NCBI GenBank assembly: GCA_000727475.1
Contig: KL647292.1
Span: 323,413 to 387,412, forward strand
DNA length: 64,000 nucleotides
Direction of reading: 5' to 3'
DNA from: Sarcocystis neurona
Lineage: Eukaryota; Apicomplexa; Conoidasida; Eucoccidiorida; Sarcocystidae
Part shown: piece after piece, positions 37,301 through 48,104 of the stretch
Numbering within the stretch: position 1 is the stretch's first letter
Layout: every line of letters begins with the position of its first letter
The notes under the pieces: generated by a model
Told to the model about the DNA's origin: nothing
What the model saw: the letters and a program-made list of their open reading frames with translations, nothing else
Database searches by the model: none
Translations under genes and position numbers: made by a program

Positions 37301-39360
37301 AGTCTTATGTACGCACCCGTGCCGGCTTTGTAGACGGACGTGCGTCGATGTATGGAAGGAGGACGGATGGACCCACGTTACACTTTGGAAAGCAGACCCT
37401 CACAAAAACGAGAGGATGTTGGCATATGTGTACATGCTCAGACACACAGATCCGCGGGTAGGAAGAGGGCGGCAGGGAACTGACTCTGCGTGCTCAGGTG
37501 TTGTACGCATGTGTGCACACTCGTATGCTTTGATACATACATATTCCCATGCACATATATCCGTCTACAAGTACGTGGAGAGAGAGATAGGAAGACCAAA
37601 AGTGAACGAGCTACTGCATACGCGGGAATGTGTGCACACACATATTAACAAACATGTGTCGACGTAGAGTACATGTACGTAGTATGTGAATGCATAGTTA
37701 TGGCCGTATGGTGGTAAGAATGTGCGGGACTACAAGCAAACGACACCCCTGCTACGCTGGTCGAGGTTCGTGCGTGTCGTAGTGTGCAGCCCGTGATCCT
37801 TTGCCGTGGCAGCACTGCGAGTGCAAGTATATACATACATGTATAAACAAATGTGCGCGTATAGACATGCATAGTGGGGGGCATGGAGTTCCGGGGAAAA
37901 CGCGACGAACACCCGGCGAGGAAGAATTTGCTTATTCATCCCTATCAACAAGTTGCTATGCTGCTGTAGGCAAGCAAGACAGCACGCCTCAGGTGTACAC
38001 ACTTGCCTAGCGCACTGCATACAGAACGAAAAAGTTTTTATAAGATCTCTCACAAAGAGGCGCATGTGTGCGTTCTTCTGTATTCATGTAGAGATATGAA
38101 GGCATGTCAACCTGAACACAACTATGTCTCAGCTAGTCGATACAAACATGGAGTGCACAGATATATATTTTGTTTATTGGGGGTCGTTACAATAGGTGCT
38201 ACGGAAGCGGACCTGGTGCGGCGTACTGGGGCACCAGCAGTCAGTCACCTAAGTTGCATACACACCTGTGGCCACGCACCCGTGCAGGTACGTCTCTGGA
38301 CGTACGTGCCCGCGCACACACGTTTAAAGATTGTATATATTTGTACGTTGACACTGACACAGACGCACATACCAGGAAAGAGTAACTGAAGAATGCTTCT
38401 GCTTTCTTCAGTTTCGAACGCCCTTGAGCGTACCACAAGCTGAAAATTTTGTTTGTTACGAGGAAAAAACATATCAACGAAGGCTCACCTCTTTTTAGCC
38501 ACGCATCCGTAGACGTGTAAACCCACGTGAACGATAAGCAGTACGCGTGTGTCTATCCACTCGGACGCTTTTACGAAGGAGACGTGCACACAAACAACTG
38601 GATCTCTCCTCTGGAAGAAGCAGAAAGTTGGGGAAGTGGCGGACTTTGAATGAGCGATGCACTGCCTGCAAGCGACAACGTACACAAACGCATGTGCGGT
38701 GGTCGGTATAACAAGGACATCGAGACAGCCACACAGAAATAAAAATGGACACGCTAGTGGGCGGGTGTCACTGCCTCTTTGCCAGGCGCAGGAGACGTGA
38801 ACGGTAAGCGTATCTGCTAGTGAAAGAGAGTCTCTATCCTTCCTTGCGTTGCCTCTGCGACGCGGGACTGTACATGGTAGACAAAGTAAGGGAGCCACAC
38901 GTGTTTAAATAAGTATACAGGCATGTAGACAACCGTATACAGATTCGATGCAGAACAAACGAGGACTTAGCGTAACGAAAGGTCGAGGCGCGGCTTACAG
39001 ATATGTATGCGTGGATGCAAACGTATACACAACGTTAAGAGGTGTACGTGTGTTTAGTTTCATTGTACGGGGGCGTGTATGTGAACAGCACTGTACAAGC
39101 CAGCGGTTGTCGCTGCTCGCCCTGTAGCCGTCTACAGAGGAAAAGGGGATGCATAAAAGACGTCCATCCACTCACGAAAACAATTTGTATCTCTCCTCTG
39201 TGCCGTGAAATTAACAAAGCCTTTCGGCAGCGACGGAAAAAACTAGCCGCGACGAAGAGCGACCCTTCAATTGGGTAACTGCGTGTTTCACTGACGATGC
39301 TTTGCGTCGGTGGTTCGACGAGTTCTGCCTGGAGAGCACCCGGTAATTGTGACGTCTTAC
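37301..39360. other. Mostly non-coding, a few weak minus-strand exon-like blocks
   Basis: TA/TG microsatellite words around 37500-37680 and 37820-37870. On the minus strand, 38485-38760 is open and ends in a hydrophobic stretch (DTRVLLIVHVGLHVYGC), which might be the tail of the gene whose exon lies at 39361-39449. The link is not shown. Confidence 0.35.
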
Positions 39361-39449
39361 CTGTAGCCGAATGGATCCGTAGTTCCTGATAAACAACAGG
39401 TATTGCGCATTCTTGGCGCATGTCGCTCGTTTCTGTCCCATAAAAACCA
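39361..39449 (-). CDS. Exon-like block with strong donor
   Basis: Minus-strand acceptor GTGAGTAG, then 89 nt (GFYGTETSDMRQECAIPVVY and on), closing at CAG|GTAAGA. Entry phase 2, exit phase 1. A downstream minus-strand frame (39035-39340, with SLFVAASFFRRCRKALL) may continue it. Possible member of the SAG-like group; function unknown. Confidence 0.3.
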
Positions 39450-39682
39450 CTACTCACGACGGTCGCGGCTGGGATGCAACGGCTACTCTATTGTCTGCAG
39501 CGCTAGTCGCTGGCGGTCATCAGCCAGCCAGCCGACAGAGGCGGCGAATTATCTGTGCCTCTGGTACAGAGTGCTTGAAGTCCGGTAAATTTTATTTGTC
39601 GTGCATCTATTAGCGTCTATGCGTGCACTTTTAGAAGCGACGATATAGACTCTCGATGTGAGTTCACCCCTCACCTGTAATT

Positions 39683-39721
39683 TCCACAATGTAATCGACG
39701 CTCCACAACGTAATCGACGCT
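39683..39721. repeat. 19-bp direct repeat, two copies
   Basis: ccacaatgtaatcgacgct is followed at once by ccacaacgtaatcgacgct. Confidence 0.85.
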
Positions 39722-42700
39722 CTAAGTAAAATACACGCCTGCACTATTAGACCTGCCTTTGTCGGCGTAAACTCAAAATTTCTTGTTTGTGGTATTGCAG
39801 GCATATGTTTTCATCTGTTGTTTCGTGACGTCGTCCCGTGGATGTGGATGAACAACTGTCGCCCCTCACACAGACACTCGATGCGAGTTCGTTCCTACGA
39901 CAGAGGCAGTGTTCAGCACATACAACGCCTTTACAGGTAGCTCCGAATCTGTCCCGAGGGTATTTGGTCTTTTTCCGGGCTCACTCCAGGCGCTCGGACT
40001 TCCACTGGTTTCTTTTTGGGGAGTATGCGAGGGTTTCTGCGCGGATACGCACAACTTACCGAGCGCGTGCAACTTGCGGCCCTACTGTACGTGTTGCTGT
40101 GAACAAAAACCAACGTAGTAGGGCGGACTCGTTGTGCTGTTGTCACGGTAGTGGCGCATTCTAATAAGCGTGTAGATCACGTAAGGAATGGCAGAAGGGA
40201 AACTGCGTAGCGTGACTTTCATGACTTGCACGTCAAAATTTTTGTGCACAATGCGAACGAAACAAACCTGCATCAACAGAGGTGTGAAGGGGAAATTGCC
40301 TTGGACTCTTTTTGAAGAACTGCGGAAACGTTCGCTAAAAAATTGTGAGTTTCTTGAGGAACTAAGTGTCTGCAAAGTAGCGCCGAAAACGAGGCATTAG
40401 GCGGTAGGAAGATTCGCCGGTAAGGCACAGCTGAAAAACAGGATTTCTGTAACAGGTGGGGCAATGATTACAGTGGGCCACACTGCTAAGGGAAGCTCCA
40501 AAGGAGTACCGCAGAGACATTTTCGTGAGCGGGACTGTGCGCGTGAAAGGATGCTCAGATGCTTTAAGTAAAAGTAGAAATGATTGCATGTCTCCACAGA
40601 CGTACTCACGATTGCGGGGACTGCTCGCCTGCGATAGAACATCAATTGCCTCACTTCTCTACGTGTAGAAAGGTTAGTATCCACGCTTTGTGGCCCACAG
40701 GTAGCCATCTTCAGGGCAAAAGAGGCTTTTGCTGAATGTACTTCTGTTCCGCACTCGAGTACCTGGTAAGCTGTAAACTCTGAAAGGCACGCCTTGCTAC
40801 CTTGTGAATATACCTAGCACGCGCTAGAGGAATTTCCCGGGAAACGCGTCTCTCGCCTTGCACTACTAAGCTGAGAGTTGGGGAGACATCCTTGTAAGAA
40901 TGTGATGGTGTCTACTATCATTGGTATTCGTATGGATTCTTGTGCGCTCTTTAATATATTAGTGTGTATACAACGTATGCCGACGTACGCACGCAGGTGT
41001 GGCCGCGTACGCCTTTGTCCAGTTTTGCAAGCCCGCGTAGATTTCTGTACATGCCTTTGTCCGCGGTGGTGGTTTTTCTGCACTGTCTTCCACACGTTTG
41101 TGGGTGGAAGAGAAGGCTGTGGAGCACCGTATTACAAGCGTGCGTCGTATCCACTGATACATGTGTCGTATACACTGACACCCCTTGCTTGGAACAGACG
41201 CGTGAAAGCAGAGAGCGGTCACGTGTCATGTAGGTTGTGGTAGAGAACCCCTGTTTAGAGTACCCGTGGTCTGGTTTCGGCTACGTAGACGAGAACAAAA
41301 CTGAATAGAGCACACGTGTATGTGTACCCCTTACAAGTGTACTTACATGTAGAGACGCATATACATACATACGTAAACCTGCCTCGTAGACAGGCACGCA
41401 TGACACGACGGTCCAAAATACCCTTAAACGCCCGCGTGAGACGAACGGTGGTTACTCTGTCCCTCAACAGTGGAGGGTGGAAAGATAAATACGCGCAGAA
41501 ACATGCGTGTACACCTGTGTGTATGCACCTGTCTTCACGCGTACAGCTATATCCGGATCTGAGAGTAATAGACTGGCAGGTGAATTGGAGCGCCCGTCTC
41601 CAGTAACTTCCTGTAAATTCTTCTTATGCATGTTAGGTATAATCACATTTTTGTAAAAGGTGTCACGCGGCTTGAAGGTTTGTTCTCCGCGTCATAGTGA
41701 ACATGTCAAGATACGCGAGGAGATTCGTACTCAGGCAAGTATGCAGACGGTTACGTACATAGTTGCAGATGGGGACAAATAGAATGATGCAATTGTGCCG
41801 AGACGCGCCGCCGTCTACGTGTGTATACGTATATACAGAGGTACAGCGCAACAATGAAAAATGCGCCGCTACGTCATGCAGATAAGGCAGACCTGTCACT
41901 CGCGAAGGTGAAAGATTATGACAGGCTCTGAATCATACATTGGGCATGTGGAACGTTTTACCTGATACGTGTACACGTAGTCGGCATATACATATACCTA
42001 TATATAGAGAGAGAGCGGTGACAACAGACCCTCGACAATCCTCTGACTATGTAGATCACATTGCACGCACTTTTTTGGGGCAAATACCACAACATGAAGA
42101 AAAATGGATTTTTTCGGTACGCAGGTAGGGATTAACTAGGGAATTCTGTTACAGGCAGTACTGTAAACCAACAGTGCTAGTAGTAATAGTAGTCTCTTCA
42201 CGCGGCCACATGCGCAGATTTCGTGTTCTGTCGTTTGTGGCGACAGAGCGTTGTGCTGGGAAAGCGACTGCGGATAGCAAGTTATATGTTCACACGCAGT
42301 TGCTGAACAGGAATTGAAGACAGATGTAACAGTTGGAGGATGGACGGGCAAAGAAGGGCACAGGTGTACGTGTCTACAAATCTCCGTCTATATCAAGTGT
42401 ACCCGTATACACATACACTGATACATCTGTGTATGTGGATGTAGAGAAAGGTAGAGAGGAACGGTCAGTCCTGCTGAAGCATCCGAAGTACGTAAATACG
42501 CATGTATCTTACGCTACACTTGTTTTTGAACAGCGGGGAATCTTACCCTTTCCTTACCTGCACAAAGAGGATGTACATATAGTCCAGAATTTGTCCCCGC
42601 GCAGGTAATGTCCGCGTATATTTCAAGTGGTTCACTTGTGTCATGTTGGTCCCCTGCACTTTCGGCTCACACTGGAGGACGGAATTTCGCTGCCAGTGTC

Positions 42701-44204
42701 TAAATCTGAATTACCTTGTTTTTCTCTCATGGCATTTCCAAAGAGCACCCGAGTGCAACTGCAATCAGATGAATAGTGCAGGGGTTCTGTGTTCTAGGCG
42801 GTGTGTGCAGTCGAAACATTACCATATTGCCCGGTCGCACAGAAGAAGGTTTTGTTGAAGAGTAAACCGCAGCGTGGTGGCAAAGGCGGCACCGTGTGCC
42901 ATGTTGCACTCTGAAGTGCCTTACACAAGTGCCGATAAGAGTTCGCGTTTATCAGTGTAGTGGTACACAAACAGATGCATAAGTTTGTACGTAGCTAGCC
43001 GCGGGTGTGGAGATGTCATTACGTACTCTCTCATTGAGTTACATGTATATAGACAGATATACAGAGGGCAGTGATAGGAGGATACAATTGCTGGTTACAC
43101 AAGACTACACATACGCCGGGTTTGAGAGGCTGTTGCGCGGTACCTAACACGAGGAAAACCGAGATTTCCCATACATGTGTGAAAGCTGTGGCACTGTCAC
43201 AGACCGGATGGTAAGCAAAGGCAAATTTTCTCTAGACGCATGTAGAAAAAGGGATATCCCGTAATCCACTGAAAAATTAAACGTCATTCTCTACAACAGC
43301 AGATATTGTAGCACATTCCTATATAGGTATATATATATATATATGTGTACGTGTATGTATGCTTATTCGTATATACGTACAGCTCTGTTGCAGCCAAAAC
43401 AAAATAATTTCTTCACAACCAGATCGGTCAGACAGGCACAAACTGGCCACACTGCGGACTACGCCGCTAATTTCTCTCCAGTGTATTGAGTGGCAGACTG
43501 TGGAGCTACTGGTAACGCACAAAGACCGACGACGGTACATAAATACCTACATATATATGTGTATACATTGTCAAAACACACGTTGATTTCAAGAACTGAG
43601 ACCTCTACTGATAGGATACGGATTGTCTTACATTCACGCGTAGATGCTGTTTAGAAATTCAAACGCGTCCAGCTAGTTGGACTAAACTACAAAGGGGTGC
43701 AGCTTCTACTCTAGCAACAGAGTTTTTCTACCAGGTTGGAAAGACATAAAGCACAGAAGTGACATGTCGTATGTAGGTTCGCTGAGACGCCGCTCGAGGG
43801 GTTTCGGTAGAGGTATCCAAGCATGTTGAGTTAGGGAGGAATCTAACGTTGGCGACGCCTTAGCTGATGTGCACTCAGTCTCACGTATATTTCTAGATAC
43901 GAAGAGCAAGGAAATTCCTGCCAGCAGGGAGACTCCGGGCGGCGGTTAACTACGTGTGATGCAACCACCTAGTGGTCGACTGTGTGGCGGTGCCGTTTGA
44001 TCCCATAAAGGCGTAGAATCAGGCCGTTACGACGATATAGGGGGTATATATGTATATGCACGATGCGCATATATATGTATGTATACATATATGTACATAT
44101 ATTCAATCGTGCAACCAGTATCGCTTGTGGATTAGGTACCTTTTACAGATGCCTATTCATATATATTGGTATATATATATATATGGGTACAAGGATAGAA
44201 GATT

Positions 44205-44550
44205 TCGACTGAAACATTTTACATCTTGCTTCGTGTATGCGTTCGGTGTCTACAAATGTAGCGTGTAGTGGAGAACATGCAAATGCATTCCCAAGGTGAT
44301 TAATACATCTATATTTAGAGGGAAACGGATAGATAGATTTAAAGTTAGATGCCCTCTACTGGAGCATTTCACGCCTTGCTTTGTACTAGTATTCGGTGTC
44401 TCGTATCGTAAAGTATACTGGAGAATATGCGAATGCGTTCTGATAGATAAATAGGTGCACACACGGGAAGCACTATCAGCGTAGAGTGTGGCAGAGTATT
44501 CGATGTCTTTGACCGTTCACCGTAGAGTGTGGCAGAATACTAGATGCATT
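44205..44550. repeat. Two nested tandem duplications (148-bp and ~44-bp periods)
   Basis: The word catttca-g-cttgct-tgta, then cggtgtct, then ggaga-atgc-aatgc, occurs at 44208-44295 and again at 44356-44440. Directly after, gtagagtgtggcaga-tact recurs at about 44482 and 44524. Both are diverged and non-coding. Confidence 0.7.
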
Positions 44551-46133
44551 TGAGTACTCTTGCTCTACACTCAACTCAGGATACGGTAACACGGAGGCCT
44601 TCCAGGGAAAACTTCACTAATTTATACCCCATCGGTGGACTGAAGCAAGGCTATTTACACTCCTGATTGGAGACAGTGTTCGTGTTATTAGTGCAACATT
44701 CAAAATGTGTTTCGCCAACTTGGGCGGGAACCGTCCAAATACAGGATATGAGACCTGGTGCTTCCACAGTGAGTACTGAGATGAATTATTCGTCAAGTCC
44801 CCCACGGCTTTGTAACATATACCTGAACCGTACGTAGGCGGATACAACTCCGTCTGTCCCACACGCTCAGAAGAGCTTACTAGACAAAGTACTATTTCCA
44901 GATACACGTTTTATTCAAACCTAACCGCAGCGTAAGTTGCGGTCGAACTTGGGACACTTCTACGCGAGTACGTAGTCTGGGGCGTGACGCAGTGCTGTCG
45001 GATCGCAGATATTAATATTGTCACATTCATGGAATTCATGCTCTACGTGCATTAGGTAACCACACTTAGAGGCAGTTTTACGACTGACATTGAAACTTAC
45101 TTCCATGTGCACGTTCCTACGGATAATTGTGGTACGTGCTCGTTCCCGCACAACGATCTGACGTCTCCATCAAAGCATGCGCCTCCAACTGTAGCCCCTA
45201 CGACTCCGTGTCACTCTTCATCTTCCTACCTATCATCAGCCTGTCTGTCTCACAGGAGATGGGCCGTCACCATATGCGATGCCGTCTGCACCCGGTCCAT
45301 GGGGCAGCACATTTTTGTCTTGATGTATGCATACACCATACTAACACGGGAAGTTGCACCAGTTCACATATAGCTGAGTAGTAGACCAGTGAGTTCCTTT
45401 ACTGAGACCACCCACGTGAAAGGTGCCTCATGGGTCCTGTCAGAACCAAATATCGCTCTCACACCTCGTGGTAAGCTTCCACAACACCCCTCCCACAGTG
45501 TTGCACGGCTGAGTATGAGGCATAGCGCTGCAGAAGCTGCGGACCCTACTCTAGAAACAGCACTCCGGAGCAGCAGTGTGGGCGAGAAATTTTGCAGGAG
45601 GGACGGCACGAGACGGCACAGCCCCAGAAACCACAGAAGTCGCAACAGGCGGTCCTAAGGTCTAGTGTTACGAAACTGCTAGCCGTGCATAAGGCGAGCA
45701 GCACCAAAGTGTCACACCGTACGCGACCGTGAGCGCCGCTGGACCGCGAACAGCAACGCCCTGACCACTAACAAGCCGGCTCATCCTCTCCTCTCCTTTA
45801 ACTGGCTACGGAAGGAAAAATCCGATAAACGGTAAAAGGAGCTCCACCAGATACAGCAGGAGCTGCACCTTCTGCAAGAGGAGACCAGCCAGCGCCTCCA
45901 ACATAACATTCTACAACACTACGAAGTCACCAATACGTGCGCACCCACTGTGAACTCTGCAGTAGTAGCTAACGCATCGATAACCGCATAGCCTAGATAA
46001 TCAGGGACGCAGTCATATGCAATGATTTGCTACCATTTAACACGAATTAAGAGTCCAGCGTCAGTCTCGAATGGTACGGGTAGCCGCAGTGGTTACGGCA
46101 CTAAATACCGCATAGCCAGCGCCAACGGCACCA

Positions 46134-46153
46134 CCAAATCATACATGATTTGG
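46134..46153. repeat. Near-perfect 20-bp palindrome
   Basis: ccaaatcatacatgatttgg reads the same on the other strand apart from the central two bases. Isolated, with no flanking element recognised. Confidence 0.7.
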
Positions 46154-47734
46154 TAACAAAGCCGTAGACGGATGTATACCATCATGGGCTCCGGTATCTT
46201 TGATACAATATAGGCAGAACCTCCAGTACTAAAAAACGTCACACCCCGCAACCCCAGGGCCGGTGAAGTGAGGGACAGCAACAAGCATAACAGCGCAGTT
46301 TCACGCTTCGACCGCTACCTGACCGGCACGTGCCTCTCGTCTTTACAAGGAAACATGCCTTTTTACAGGAAACACGTGTAAGTGCGAAGAGGACGCGCTC
46401 AGCCCCTAGATGGCTTGTGTCTATTTCACCGCATCTGAATTGTGGTACGCTGCACGATCCTGCTCAGCCGGATCTACGACGGCGGATTCCCTATACGCGA
46501 GTCCATTTCTTTAGCTTGGTAATCAGACTGATGAATACGACGTACACAGCGGGTGTATTCTATGCGGTGGACGGGGAGTAACCTCATTCAAAACGAAGTG
46601 AGTGAAATTAGTGTGGCGTGGATGTTGCTATCAACGCTGTACTTCAGAGCAGTAGTCGAGCAACATCACCAGTATAGGTACCACAGTTGCTGGTGCTGTC
46701 GGATGTCGCTTTGTTTACCTACGGGGTTCCCTGGTGCCGGAGATGGCGGTTGTTGTTGCTCCAGCTGGTGCTCCGGGTGTTTGGTCATCCCGACGACTGC
46801 ATAAACGAGCGTCACTAAACGCTACGTTCATTTCTAGCTGTAAACGAAATAGGCAAGGTTTCTCAGAGGAATACATCACGCGCATTTACGCAACAGCTGG
46901 CAGCGAGACCCCTCGCAGCAGCGACGACAGCTCTGGTAGCAGTGGCTGCGTTCAGCGGCAATGGCAGGAGCAGGTGTCGCAGTACCAGGTGTCGCGCTCG
47001 GCAACAAACCGCAAGTCAGCCAGCAGCGTGCTGCTGTGAAAGTAGAAGAAGCCCCACTCTCCACACGCAGTTGCGCGCCACGCAAGCGACATCCCTCTAC
47101 GGAGCAGTGTACACAGGAGGAAGTTGCAACGCACTCTGAGAAGTAGTAGCGGACTGGTGCAGCCTCAACAGCCGAAGCCCCAGCAACAGCTTGCATACGG
47201 AGCGAGCGCCTAGAGCGCGGCAGCAGTGAAGGGGCTGCGCCCAGCTGCACCCGCACGGATGGTAGAATGAGGAGAACGATTGTTCCACATTTGATAATCA
47301 ATAAGTAAAGAATGGTTGAAGACTTGCATATTGTGCGTACTTTGTGTAGCTTGCAGAACGTAACTCCTGCGTTGCGAGGCCATTTTCAGAGAATCGTGGA
47401 TGTAAAGACTTTTCAGAACGTCAGTCGCACACTGGCAATACCGCTGCTCAAAAAACAGAAGCGACCGGGAGTGCCGCTTTGTGCTGTTCGCGGTGCAGCA
47501 CCAGCGAAAGTACGTATCGCGGAGGCTGGCGCGCAACTGCTGCGAGGTAGTACTACCAGCGGAAGGGGGTGGTGCAGCTGCTTCGAGAGGACCAGCACCT
47601 TGCGAGTTCTTCCGTAGGAATAGCAACTCATCACGCCGCAGAAAGGAGGAGCGGAGCTTGCGGAGCTGTGTGGCACGTAGCACCGTTATAATTTAATCTT
47701 CTTGTGTAGGAATCACGTGCGCATTTCGCCGGCT

Positions 47735-48104
47735 CTTTTTTCTGTCCCTTTTTTTCCCCCTTTGCTCGTGCAACGCGTTCCGTCGCAACAGTGTTCCGTC
47801 TCATTTTCCTCCACTGGACACTGCCGGTTCTTGTCGCCTTCTGCATCTCAATCCAAGCGACACCTTCTTGTCGCTGCTCGTCCTCCCGCTACTGTTACCA
47901 TTACCGTTACTGCTACGTGAATTAGTATTCCTGCTCGGACTACTGCGCGCTTCTACAGCTGTTGCTCTCAGCTCTTGCTGGCACTCCATCCTAGGTACAC
48001 GCTGTGTCAGCTGCCGCGCTTCAGTGCCGCGTTGCGTCTGCTGCTTTTGCTGTGCTCTCCGGCCGCTATACCCGGAACATCTCGTCGTAGTTATTGTTGG
48101 CAAG
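47735..48104 (+). promoter_or_regulatory. Pyrimidine-rich leader/promoter region of ADF
   Basis: A plus-strand pyrimidine-rich stretch (tttctgtccctttttttccc at about 47740, then CTTTT/CTGCT words) leads to the ADF ATG at 48105. Promoter or 5' untranslated region is inferred from position only; no defined core motif was recognised. Confidence 0.4.

Larger units (their letters stand above)
39450..47700. other. No supported gene; scattered exon-like blocks and small repeats
   Basis: Short frames with isolated coding character are present, for example 40188-40400 plus (PWTLFEELRKRSLKNCEF), 42730-42905 minus (TRCRLCHHAAVYSS), 44617-44907 minus (TELYPPTYGSGICYKAV), 45389-45474 plus ending at GTAAGC, 45845-45990 plus (IQQELHLLQEETSQRLQH) and 46880-47150 (Ala/Gln-rich). 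None could be assembled into a gene. Some may be decayed antigen genes. Confidence 0.35.

Noticed and set aside
45845..45990. Possible retroelement gag-like coil (IQQELHLLQEETSQRLQH)
   Set aside because: Frame is short, with a stop just upstream, and there is no nearby polymerase, integrase or terminal repeat.
47210..47683. 157-codon minus-strand frame upstream of ADF, first thought to be a divergent mitochondrial-type protein
   Set aside because: Its first codon is GTG, not ATG, and the only donor-acceptor pair tried shifts into a quick stop.
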